Below the pieces are notes generated by a model. That model was not told the origin of the DNA, did no database searches, and was given only the letters and a program-made list of their open reading frames with translations. 64,000 nucleotides of DNA, from NCBI GenBank assembly GCA_047967505.1, contig CM106541.1. The stretch is one strand, 5' to 3'. This stretch comes from Dipteris shenzhenensis (Eukaryota; Polypodiophyta; Polypodiopsida; Gleicheniales). A program made the translations under genes and the position numbers. This document shows positions 33,836-44,815 of this stretch, in pieces (within the stretch, counting starts at the first letter, position 1; every line of letters begins with the position of its first letter).

Positions 33836-34313
33836 CTTTAATATAACGAGAGTATGTGCAATCGAGAAAATCTATAAAAGTCATATTATTAGATTGCTAA
33901 AATTCTTTTGAAGCTGTATACACAAGGAATAAATGAGTAGCTAAAGACCTTCTTGCTCCAAATCTTCCAATGTAATCTTTGGGATCAGCTTCAAGTTCTG
34001 CTTTGGCTAAAGGTTGCAAGTCTTCAATGTGATGCTCACCCTCTTTCATTCCTTCATCTATAGGTGAATCAACTCTATGTGTCTCGAGAGGCCTCTCAAT
34101 GCTAGATCAAATCTTAATATGGGGATTATTTTATGCATGTGCCACACACATAGCCTCAACCTTTGTCACCTATTGGGATGTATTCACCAGTGTGCACTTT
34201 TCTTTTGCTTGACAATGCTTGTAATGTCACACCTCCATTAGTAAAGACATCAACAACAACTTCATGTTCCCTGCTACAATAGCACCTAATGCACTCTTTG
34301 ATGATGCCATGCT

Positions 34314-35048
34314 TCACAACCACCTCTTTTTCATGCTCACGTCCTCATCAGAATAAAGAATATTGTCCTCAATTATTGTGTATGGCCTTGTCTTTTCTAA
34401 CAGGTGCTCAAATTTATCAAACCCATCATGTGAGCTTACAAACGACAAAAAACTGAAGGTCTTAGACAAACCCTTTTGTGCACTTTCTAATTCATGGATA
34501 ACACACACAAACCTTCAATGCCAAAATTGAGCCTCTACCATTGCTTCCTTGAGATTTACCATCTCTCTCATTGTTGTGAAAAATGATAGCAATACATACT
34601 GTGATGGAGTGGCAACGGTCTCCATCAAACCACAGAGCAACTTCTTCAAGCATCCTTATCCCAACACATGTCTTTGGCAAATCCCTCTGAGGTGTTAAGC
34701 ACACACAAGCTGATTGGAAGCTGCCGTCCCTTAGAGTGACGTTAGAAAGTTCTCCCCCTCCATCTCCATGTTCACCTGAATAACTGTCCAAGGAAAACAA
34801 GACTACGATGTAGACTTGTTACCCTCTATTGAACTAATCACCCAATCAACATAGATTGATGCGGCTTCTGGGAAATCAGGTGTGGACTTGCCAACTTGAA
34901 GCTTCTCTCTTACCCATGACTCACATGAACCCTTGAAGCTTTGATAAACAATTGAATCAAATTTGAAGTAAGTTGCAAGGGTGTCCCATGTTTGATGTTG
35001 GGGCAAAGGGTGGCATGAGTTGAACTCCTTGATGAGCGCTTCTTTCAT
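34314..35048 (-). pseudogene. Possible 5' exons of the SET-like gene, unknown domain
   Basis: Minus-strand frames in order: 35048-34803 (MKEALIKEFNSCHPLPQHQT ... FDSIVYQSFKGSCESWVREK), 34755-34492 (LSNVTLRDGSFQSACVCLTP ... FHNNERDGKSQG) and 34508-34314 (HELESAQKGLSKTFSFLSFV). A GGTAAC donor near 34820 and a TTATTCAG acceptor near 34772 would splice the first two with an intron of under 50 bp, which is unusually short. I recognise no family. Linking these pieces to the SET-like exon about 3 kb away is inference from strand and order only. Confidence 0.3.
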
Positions 35049-35085
35049 GGCTCTATCCTGCTTAATCTCCGTCCCCTATTGAGAC

Positions 35086-38045
35086 ATTTCCAAGTTTCAC
35101 AGTGCTACTTTCTAGGTTCCAGGTTGACCTTGGCACCACTGCTAATCTCCACTACTGGAAAATAGAAGAATGCACATGTGAGATTAGGATTCTCAGTGCC
35201 ATTTTCTAGGGCCCAATAAGAGATTGGCACCACTGCCATTCTCCACTGGTAGAAATCTTTACCCTAATATTCTAGGAAGGATGTTCTAGTGATCATAGGA
35301 GAATGGCACCATGCTCCAATCCACATGTGAGTTTTCGGTTCTCAGTGCAATTTTCTAGGTCCCTGCATGAGATTGGCATCATTGCCATTCTCCACACTGG
35401 TGGCAATCTACACAAACTCAACCTGTAGATTGGCATTCCACTAGTTTTATTGGGAGTAGGATAATGGCACAATGCACATGTGAGTTTAGGATTCCTAGTG
35501 CCATTTTTCAAGTCTTTTTATGAGATTGCCAACACTACCATTCTCCACAAAGTGACATGGAGATTGACATGAAGCCATATAATTTCTACACAGAAGATAC
35601 TATGATCACTACATAGGAGGAAGGTTGAATTTCCCTAATATACCCTATACATTTCAAATATGAATTTACTCTCTATACTTGGAGACTAGCATTTGAAAGA
35701 CGAGTATCTTTCCATAATCTACCCTATACATTTGGTGCCACTATAGTAGTGGGAGAATGGCATTTGGAGCTGAATTTCACATTTTTTGCTATATTATGCA
35801 TTATGTATTGATCAAATATCACTAAGAGAATGGAATATCAAAGATTAATTTCACATTGTGCCAATCTACATGTAAGTTTAGGTTTCATAGTGCTACTTTC
35901 CAGGTTCCATCTTGAGATTGGCACAACTGCCATTCTGCACCAGTGGAACATAGAAGAATGCACATGTGAGCTTAGGCTTCTTAGTGCCATTTTCTAGGGC
36001 CGAATAAGAGATTAGCACCACTGCCATTCTCCATTGGTAGAAATGTTTACCCTAATATTCTAGGAGGGGTGTTCGAGTGATCATCATCTTGGTATGAGAT
36101 TGGCAACACTGCCATTCTCCAATAATGGCATTCTCCACAGAGTGACATGGAGATTGACACAAAGCCAGATGATCTCTACATAGGAGAGGCTATGATCACT
36201 ACATAGGAGGAAAGTTGAATTTCCCTAATCTACCCTATACATTTCAAAGATGAATTTACTGTATACTTGGACTTGGAGACTGACATCTGAAAGATGAGTA
36301 TCTTGCCATAATCTACCCTATACATTTCGTGCCACTATAGCAGTGGGAGAATGGCATTGAAAAGCTGAATTTCACATTTTTGGCTCTATTATGCCCTATG
36401 GATTGATCAGATATCACTGAGAGAATGGAGTTTCAAAGATGAATTTCACATTCCTTGCAAGTCCACCAATGTGCAGTGTCATGTGATCAATAGGGTAGTG
36501 GCATTCCAGTCATCATGTTGGCACTAGGAGAATGGCACAAGTGCCACTCTACATGCAAGTTTAGGGTTGATAGTGCTACTTTCCACGTTCTAGCCTGAGA
36601 TTGGCACCACTGCCATGCTCCATTAGTGTTTTAGAGGATGACACCATTGTCATTCTCCACCAGTGGGACATAGAAGAATGCACATGTAAGTTTAGGCTTC
36701 TAAGTGCCATTTTCTAGGGCCCAATAAGAGATTGGCACCACTGCCATTATCCACTGGTAAATTTTTACCCTAATATTCTAGGAAGGATGTTCCAGTGATC
36801 ATAGGAGAATGGCACCATGCTCCAACCCACATGTGAGTTTGTGGTTCTCAATGCAATTTTCTAGGTCCCTACATGAGATTGGAATCACTGCCATTCTCCA
36901 CACTGGTGGCAATCTACACAAACTCAACATGTAGATTGGCATTCCACTAGTTTTATTGGGAGTAGGATAATGGCACAATGCACATGTGAGTTTAGGATTA
37001 TTAGTGCCATTTTTCAAGTCTTGTTATGAGATTGGCAACACTGCCATTCTCCACGGGTGGCGTTCTCCACAAAGTGACATGGAGATTGACACAAAGCCAT
37101 ATGATCTCTACACATGAGAGAATATGATCACTACATAGGAGGAAAGTTGAATTTCCCTGATCTACCCTATACATTTTTAAGATGAATTTACTCTATACTT
37201 GGAGACTGGCATCGGAAAGGTGAATATCTTGCCATAATCTACCCTATACATTTTGTGCCACTATAGCAGTGGTGGAATGGCATTGAAAAGCTGAATTTCA
37301 CATTTTTGGCTATATTATGCCCTATGTATTGATGAGATATCACTGAGAGAATGGAATTTCAAAGATGAATTTCACATTTCTTGCAAGTCCAGAAATATCC
37401 AGTGTCATGTGATCAATAAGGTAGTGGCATTCCAGTGATCATATTGGCACTAGTAGAATGGCACAGGTGCCAATCTACATGTAAGTTTAGGGTTCATAGT
37501 GCTACTTTCTAGGTTCCAGCTTGAGATTGGCACCACTGCCATTCTCCATTGGTGTTTTATAGGATGGCACCATTGCCATTCTCCACCAGTGGAACATAAA
37601 AGAATGCACATGTGATTTTAGGCTTCTCAGTGCCATTTTCTAGGGCCCAATAAGAGATTGGCACCACTGCCATTCTCCACTGGTAGAAATGTTTACCCTA
37701 ATATTCTAGGAGGGTATTTAGGTGATCATAGGAGAATGGCACTAGGTTCCAATCCACATGTGAGTTTGGGGTTCTTAGTGCCATTTTCTAGGTCCCTGCA
37801 CATGATTGGCATCTCGGGAATGGTGTTTAAGAGGATGGAATCACTGCCATTGTCCACCTTTGGAACATAGAAGAATGCACATGTGATTGGCACCACTGCA
37901 ATTCTCCAAGTTTCAGCATGACATACCCATGAGATTGGCACCATTGCCATTCTCCACTGGTGGCATTCTTTGCAAGTCTCCTATGTGTAGTAATCATATT
38001 GAGATGAATTTTCCCTAATCTACCATATACATTTCAAAGTTGAAT
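35086..38045. repeat. Complex satellite: four ~0.6-0.9-kb units rich in GGCAC motifs
   Basis: The landmark GTGCTACTTTCTAGGTTCCA or a close variant recurs at about 35103, 35889, 36571 and 37499. GAATGCACATGTGAG recurs at 35172, 35954, 36676 and 37605, and CCTAATATTCTAGGA at 35262, 36049, 36769 and 37697, always in that order. Units therefore span approximately 35086-35875, 35876-36557, 36558-37485 and 37486-38045, with internal deletions. Each contains several GAGATTGGCACCACTGCCAT-TCTCCAC half- or full dyads. Units 1 and 3 share a longer block (35293-35511 and 36799-37017) missing in unit 2. Open frames here are repeat-derived. Confidence 0.8.
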
Positions 38046-38570
38046 TTACCCTTTTAGTGTAGCATGGCACTTGTGCCAATGTACCTTTGATTGACATAAA
38101 TATTTTACTTAAAGCATTCCCATTTTTGCCAATCTTTAGAATATTTTGTTATATTTTGTTATTTTAGAATGGTACTGGTACCAAATCTTACTCCTAAATC
38201 TTGATTATTGTTTCAAAGTCTTTCACTTTATAACTAGAAATCTCCAAATGATCAAATTTTATTTATCTCAAGGGATATTGGCGCAAGTGCCACTCTCAAG
38301 GACTTCTTATGAGGTCTTAAAATTTGAATTTCAATCTCTAAATTTGCCATTGTCTTGAAAATTAAGATTGAGATTGAAGTTTAACTTGAAATCAAAATTT
38401 GAAAACTAGAATTTAGGATTTAAAATACAATTTCAAACACAATTTATATATTTGAACTACAATTTGAAATTAAAAATATCAATATGAATTTGAATTTGAG
38501 TTTAATATTGGAGAGAATGACACAAGTGCCACTCTATATATCCAAAATTCAAATTTAGGGAACAATGGCA
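38046..38570. repeat. Scattered GGCAC dyads in AT-rich DNA
   Basis: Further variants include AGCATGGCACTTGTGCCAAT near 38062, TGGTACTGGTACCA near 38170, TTGGCGCAAGTGCCACTCTC near 38278 and GAATGACACAAGTGCCACTC near 38515. The surrounding DNA is strongly AT-rich, with repeated AAATTTGAATTT-like words. No gene is visible. Confidence 0.6.
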
Positions 38571-39399
38571 GGAAAAGCTATATTTCAAAATTTGAATTAT
38601 TTAGTAGTTTCAAATTATCATTTTAAATTTCAAAATCTACATTGCAGCCAAATCAAGCCATTTCCCCTCATTTCAATTGATGCCTTTTCTTGAGAGAGAG
38701 AGAGATTTGAATGTGCCTAACCTTTTGCAGTGTATAGGGTTCTTGTACCACGCTCTTCCCTCTGCCATCACACCGCATGGAGATTAATGAATGGAGCTTT
38801 GAGTTGTGGCATGAAATTTGAAAAATCACGCAATTCAGCATGGAATCCGAGTCTTCAGAGTTAGTGTCATCCTATCTCTCGATTGAATGCAAATTGGGGC
38901 TTTCTTAGGTAGGACACTACAAGTGCTAACTCTGTTTCCGATCTTGCATAGGTCATGGGCAAGAAGAAACAAGCTGCGATAGCTGAGAGCAAAGAATCCT
39001 TGAGAACCTTCAAAGGAGCCTTTATCGTTCTTGCAAAAGGGCCTATGTGGGCTTTGTAGATATCATTATGGGGCCTCTTGTGGCATGGTGGACTGCATTC
39101 GAAACGGCTAGAAACTTTGAAATTGATCTTCAGAAGCTCCCTCGCCTGGGAGGTTGGATGAAAGCCATGTAGAATGTCTATTGGAAGAAGGGCTGCCAGA
39201 ACTAGATGGCGAAGATGACCGACTATTGACACCATCGATTAGGAGTCTACGACCTTCCAACTTGAAGTTTCAAGTCTGCTGAGTGCTTGTTGCATGTTGA
39301 TTGAGGCGATGTCAAGGGCTCCGCACGCTACATGCAGTTTGAGGAGTTTAAGGGCGCTATTGTGATGAACGTTTGAGGAGTCTGCACACAAAAATTGAT
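38571..39399. other. No supportable gene
   Basis: A short GA run lies at 38693-38706. Frames at 38867-39235 and 39239-39439 (minus) have no recognisable domain. A plus-strand stretch after 38950 (MGKKKQAAIAESKE) is short and stops soon. Confidence 0.45.
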
Positions 39400-39720
39400 G
39401 GCAATGAGTCAATGACAAGAGTCTGAGGACTGAGGACATGGAGAATTGAGGGCAATGAGGACTACAGAGAGAATTAAGGGCACCACTGCCACCACACGCT
39501 ACAGCAGAATTGAGGGCAATGAGGGGCTAGGGCAATGAGGACACTGAGCAGTGAGGAGAATCTAAGGGCACGGACTCACAGAGAGTCTGAGGGCATGGAG
39601 TTTGAGGACATGCACAGAGCCTGAGGGGCATGTGATAGAGACAACGACTCGAAGGACAAAGTGATAGAGAAACGACAGCGACTCAAGGGAAAGGCAAAGC
39701 TCTAAGAATCTCCAAGGTTG
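39400..39720. repeat. Degenerate purine-rich repeats
   Basis: Words such as GGGCAATGAGGAC, GAATTGAGGGCAATGAGG and GAGTCTGAGGGCATGGAG recur irregularly, giving a strong strand bias towards purines on the plus strand. No gene is visible. Confidence 0.55.
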
Positions 39721-39789
39721 AAGGAGAAGAAGATAACTAGGGTTCTTTAATTTTTTGCCTATGCATTTCATTAGTTTAACTTTTGTATT

Positions 39790-41085
39790 TCTTAAAAAAA
39801 TAAATTGATTAATTTGACCTATCTAACCTATTCAACCTATCTAACCTATTCGAGCTATTTAATCTATGACACTCCTTTTCTTCCCTTTATCTATGTAAAC
39901 GACCTGGGATCGTGACTAGATATATACATTTTAGTCTCTAAGAGAATTCCAAATCTTGGCATAAAGTTTTCATATAATATACCCCCATGTGACCATACAA
40001 GTCATCACGATTAGAAATTTTAGGACTTTTAGTTACATAAGCCTATCCAAAAACCTCTCAATGAGATGCTATTTTTTCTTAGCATATTGTGCGTCTAGAT
40101 GTCTAGATCTATGGGTAGTAGTAGTTCATCTACACCAAGTTTGACTTTTGGATCTATTGCTAATGCTACTAATGTTTTATAATATTTGAATAAGTTTTGA
40201 ATGCAATTTTAGAAGTATAATTAAAAGAATCAAAGGACATTTTGGGGTCACAAAAGGTCCCCCTAAAGCTTTTCTTCCACCTTTTTGATCTATGTCGCTC
40301 TTTTTCTTCTAGCTATTTAATCTATGCTACTCCTTTTCTTCCACTTATGCACTCCTTTTATTTTAACCTATGCTTGCGATCTATTGCTCTGATGAGCATG
40401 ATTCCAAAGCCGACATTTTTTTTTTAATGTGGAGAAAAATCACATGCTCATCAAATAATTCGGTCTACAATTTAAAATTTTACATTAATTGGACCTTGAT
40501 CAAGGTAAGCATACTCTAACATAAAAATATGTAACTCAGCATAACTAAGCTAACATGAATAAACTCTCACAACTAAAGTAATATCGATCAAGTATTTAGC
40601 CTATGCTTTTCTTTTATTTAACATATTTCTTTTATTTAGCTTATGCATATCTTTTATTTAACATACTTAACCTACCCGTTTCTTTTATTTAACATATCTA
40701 ACCTATGCATTTCTTTTTTTCACCTATGCATTTTATGCATTTCTTTGATTTCTTTGATTTAATATTTTATTTAACCTACACATTTCTTTTATTTCTATTT
40801 TACATTTTCAGAACTCCTTTTCTTCCTTTTTTACATTGTCTTCATGCATTTTATTTAACCTATTCTCATCTTCCTTTTAAAAAATCCATAGCTTGTGATC
40901 TAATGATGAGCATGATTCCAAAGTCGACATTTTTTTTAAAAGTCCTCAAAAATCACATGCTCGTCAACTAATTCAATCTACAACTTAAAAATTTACATAA
41001 CTTGGATCAAGAAAACATACTCTAACATAAAAATTTGTAACTCAACCAACATAGCATAACCAACCTAGCTTTTAAAATTTAAATT
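39790..41085. repeat. T-rich degenerate repeats with a duplicated ~150-bp block
   Basis: Short words (ACCTATCTAACCTATTC at about 39817-39870, and CTTTTATTTAACATA/CCTATGCATTTC at about 40600-40860) are repeated imperfectly. A block starting TGATGAGCATGATTCCAAAG at about 40391-40545 recurs at about 40904-41060, some 512 bp later. No gene is visible. Confidence 0.7.
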
Positions 41086-41520
41086 TAATATTTGCTCCAC
41101 TACCATTCTCCCATTGCAATGTCCCAATTCAAAATTTTGGCTTTGGAAAAGGGGAATGGCATCAGTGCCATTCTCCCAATGAATTGTGTTGATTCAAAAA
41201 TTTTTCTTCATTGCAATTTCCCAATTCAAATATTGGCTTTGCAAAGAAAAAATGGCACTAGTGCAATTCTCCCATCACAACGTACTGATTCAAAATATAG
41301 GCTTTGCAAAGGGACAATGGCACCAATGCCCTTCTCCCAGATTCAAAATTTTGGCTTCACAGAGTGAGAATGGCACTAGTGAAAATATGAATCAGGGTAT
41401 TGCATTGGGAGAATGGCACCAGTGCCATTCTCCCAATGCAATGTCTTGATTGAAAATTTTGTCTTTACAAAGGTAGAATGGCACCAGTGCCATTCTCCCA
41501 TTGGAATGTCCTGAAGATAA
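41086..41520. repeat. Tandem array of GGCAC dyads
   Basis: Six or more copies of the pattern TTCAAAATTTTGGCTTTGCA + GGGAGAATGGCACCAGTGCC-ATTCTCCCAATGCAATG are arranged head to tail at intervals of about 60-90 bp (dyads near 41168, 41257, 41322, 41375, 41420 and 41482). The copy at 41399-41442 is a perfect inverted repeat with 21-bp arms around CA. Plus-strand frames read NGTSAILP-like peptides repeatedly, a by-product of the repeat. Confidence 0.85.
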
Positions 41521-41564
41521 AAATAATGTATGGTTTCAAATGAATACCATGTTTATGAACACAG

Positions 41565-42290
41565 GCACACACACATACTCCTCCCCTTGGGGACCCTTGT
41601 AACCCTAGATGTGCATGATGACTTTTATGCTACGACCCCACCTTGGTATGGGAGAAGAGTATCCTGGCACTTATTCAACACTGTGATGACCTTGGATATT
41701 ATTATTAAAAGTTGGACAGAAAAGAGCCTTCACTTTATTATATATTTTGTGGTCCTTTATATGTACTATGAGATTTGGTAAATTTGGAATGCCTTTTCCC
41801 CAAGGGACTAGGGGGCATTTATTGTTTGGGTGTAGTATGGGATTCCAATAAGATTGTGGAAGGGATATCACTAAATATACCATGAGAAAAGGTTTGGGTA
41901 GATAGGGACATAGTTGGTAGTGGATCATTGTATAATGGAATTCCCCCACTTGATGTACCATGGGAGTGCAAAGGTGATAATGGACCTCCTTCTATAGTTT
42001 CTTTGGGAAAAAGTTTGGTACTCGGGATGAAGAAGGAAGTACAATATGATCTTTTCCCCCTTCTCTTGCCCTAGGGGAACCTTGCCCATTGTTCACACTA
42101 CACAAACTGAAGTCAAATAGAAGTAGTAGTAGCTGAAACCTTCAAGCAATTGGAGGAGCTAGAGTGAGCATGGCACAACAACACAAATTGGACTTAGCTT
42201 GAGGAGGGCAACAACCAGAATCTCCATACAACTTTGCAGCGAGTCCATGAGCAAATGGAGGATCCACCATTGACCATGACAAGAGCTTAC
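41565..42290 (+). repeat. Direct repeat copy 1 of a ~725-bp segment
   Basis: From CACACACATACTCCTCCCCT onward this segment matches 46915-47640 with many substitutions and small indels. Shared stretches include TTTTGTGGTCCTTTATATGT and CCTTCAAGCAATTGGAGGAG. Neither copy has a long coding frame. It may be part of a non-autonomous retroelement. Confidence 0.75.
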
Positions 42291-43116
42291 ATGAAGGAAG
42301 AATATATCATGACTTGCATGATGATCTCCAATGGATATGATTAGAACAAAGGTTTCAACTACAACCATTATAATTCTTATTTTGAAGATGCCTTCGTTGT
42401 GGTTTCAGTATCTTTTATGATGTATGAAATGTACTTGCATTTGGTTGACTATACCTTGCCATACAATCATGACCACCTCTTGTATAAGAGTAGACACTGC
42501 CCTTGCATGACAAGTGGTAAGACCCTCTTTAGTCCATATGATTCACAAAATGTTTTTAAGGCTTGGACACCCAAATAAGGTAAAGGACTACAAGGATCTT
42601 GTATTGTAGAATATGGACAAGATACATTAAAGAGTGTGAAGAAGGACAAAGAGCAAAGGAGTTACAGATTGGCTACACCAAGAACCTCTCCAATGACAAT
42701 GAACCTCACACTATGGTAGCTTGGAAGAGAAGGAGGAAAAGGACAAGACATGCAATCAAAAGGGGGGTATTTCCCCACATCTTCAATTTAGAGTTTTTGT
42801 ATGTGTGGTCAATAAGGGTTCTTTGCCTTGAGATGTCCCCCTCAAATGATTGTTAGTCTTATGTGTTACCTTGTTGGATCTAAGGGTATTCCCATGCATA
42901 GTCATTGTCTATCTCCCAATTGTAAACCAACAAACCAAAGTTAGAGTGAGATTATGTTGGGATGAGGATGCCCAAATGAGTCTACTGCTGAAGCAACTAG
43001 AGTGAGTACCAAGTTGTGGATCATGCATGTTGCCACTAGAGGTGGGCCAAAGCATGAAGTTTCCCATGGACTACTGCTAGGGTTGACGTCATCAATTTGC
43101 GGGGGGGGAATGAAGG
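42291..43116. other. No supportable gene
   Basis: The frame at 42599-42856 (plus) has no motif. A G-run lies near 43102-43109. Nothing else is recognised. Confidence 0.45.
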
Positions 43117-43406
43117 GAAAATAGATATAATGGGATCTAGAGTCCTAAGGTCTAAGGTTGTGAGTGTGTGAACACATGGTGTGCCTGGATAGGTGTTAGT
43201 AGGTGTGATTGATTGAATCTAGGTGTGTGGTGTGTGATTGAGAGAATCATGGAACTAATTGAGAGATTTGTGGATCTAGATGCTCTAGTGAGCTCATATG
43301 TGATGTCACTACTTGATGTAACTGGAGCCTATGTATTGGGACTGTCTCTCTTGAATAAACTCTCTTTTGCTTCACTTGCTCAATCCTTCTTGTGCAACTC
43401 AACAGT
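43117..43406 (+). repeat. LTR (plus orientation), probably solo
   Basis: This stretch is the reverse complement of 44397-44650 over about 250 bp (for example CTAGTGAGCTCATATGTGAT and CTTGAATAAACTCTCTTT) and ends ...CAACTCAACA at about 43406. No primer-binding site follows, so it behaves as a solo or truncated LTR. Confidence 0.6.
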
Positions 43407-44379
43407 TTCATTCCCATGACAAAGTAGTCATCTAGAATAGAGGAAGCCAAGTCATTCCAGGATATGTGCAGGCTCCTACAATGATTTGTACAATGTTGGA
43501 AAAAGACGCATAGGAGGAGTGCTACAACTTTTTCAGGTAGTGTAGGAGGAGTGCTTTGAGAGCCAATACCACACTAGTCAACTAGTCAACTAGTCAATAA
43601 GATAGTATGACTTGAAATCCATTTCAAAGTATCATAACCTCAATCCTCAACGTAAAAAGTGAAAAAAGAATTCAACTAAACTTAAAAAAACATTCTCTAG
43701 ATTGAAGAAGGAATCTCTAAATCTCTAATCTATACTTTAACTCCTCAAGCATCACCTTAGCATTTAGTGTAGCATCAAACTTCAAAAATAGTCTAGAAAT
43801 GCTTGCAGAAAACAAAGGAACCTTGGAGGATTGCTACCTCACTCCACAAAGAATCAACCAGAGGGCATTTTCTATGCAATAAATGATACTTGGAAGTAGA
43901 AGACTCAGTGCAAGTCTCAGACCAAATGAAGCTTCACACCTCCAGGAGCAGTAGCATCTCCTCCACCTCCAAAAACCATGTCTTCTTGAAAAACCCAACT
44001 AGTTTTTTTGTATTTTCTCCTCATTTCCTTGACCATTTGCCCTCAAAATTAACCAGCAGATAGCCCATAGTGTCACCTAAGTGTACGTTAGACCATTTTT
44101 GAAATGGTGCCTCTAGCAAGCTGTTTTAATAAAAATGGTGCAGGATAGAGCGAGTCTTAGCACGGGCTGTAGAGGGAATATTACTTCAATTCCTCTCAGG
44201 TGAAAGTGCGCCCTAACTAGGGGAATCTATACCTAAAAGGGCTGGAGCAATGGTGGAGAGATGAAGGAGAACAAGCACTTGGAAATTTTGTCGGAAGAAG
44301 GAGAAGAAAAGCTTCAAAAACCTTCATGGTGAAGAAGATGATGACATGGCACTCAAGAAGGTATCAAGGAGAGTGAACC
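43407..44379. other. Interval between inverted LTRs, no supportable gene
   Basis: The interval is internal to the minus-orientation element (downstream of its PBS), but contains no gag or pol domain that I recognise. It includes a triple ACTAGTCAACTAGTCAACT word near 43574. Confidence 0.45.
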
Positions 44380-44650
44380 AATGCTCTAATACCACATGTT
44401 GGAGTTGCAAGAAGGATTGAGCAAGTGAAGTGAAAGAGAGTTTATTCAAGAGAGACAGGCCCATTATATAGGCTCCAGTTACATCCAGTAGTGACATCAC
44501 ATATGAGCTCACTAGAGCATCTAGATCCACAAATCTCTCAATTAGTTCCATGATTCTCTCAATCACACACCACACACCTAGATTCACTCAATCACACCTA
44601 CTAACACCTGTCCAGGCACATCATGTGTTCTAGATCCCATTACATCAATT
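44380..44650 (-). repeat. LTR (minus orientation) with adjacent primer-binding site
   Basis: On the minus strand this LTR runs from about 44650 and ends ...TTGCAACTCCAACA at about 44397, followed by TGTGGTATTAGAGC (44396-44383), close to the TGGTATCAGAGC complement of initiator-Met tRNA used by copia elements. It is therefore a 5' LTR of a minus-strand element. The body is not recognisable as gag or pol. Confidence 0.65.
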
Positions 44651-44689
44651 TGTCCTTCAGAAACATGTTGTGTACATTGCTATGTGGGA

Positions 44690-44815
44690 AGCCCAGCTTG
44701 TCTATGGTGTGCACTTTACCTTCGTGGATATAGCTCTATACTAGAAATCTTTGGCTTTAGAACTACTGATGCCGAGTATGTATGTTAGTTCTCTACTTAT
44801 ACATACTTTGTGTTA
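44690..44815 (+). repeat. Paralogous empty site of the 47970-48215 MITE
   Basis: TCTATGGTGTGCACTTTACC through GAGTATGTATGTTAGTTCTC to TACTTATACAT is a second copy of the sequence flanking the MITE at 47887-47969 and 48224-48245. The MITE is absent here, which defines its boundaries. Both copies belong to a diverged duplication. Confidence 0.8.

Noticed and set aside
38867-39439. Minus-strand frames of 122 and 66 codons as genes
   Set aside because: No domain, no supporting splice structure, and location between degenerate repeats.
41092-41449. Plus-strand frames with NGTSAILP-like repeats as a repeat protein
   Set aside because: The peptide repeat is an unavoidable reading of the dyad array, and the frames change between units.
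41086-41520. Regular palindromic repeats resembling a CRISPR array
   Set aside because: The setting is a plant nuclear genome, spacers are themselves related repeats, unit length varies, and no cas-like gene is present.
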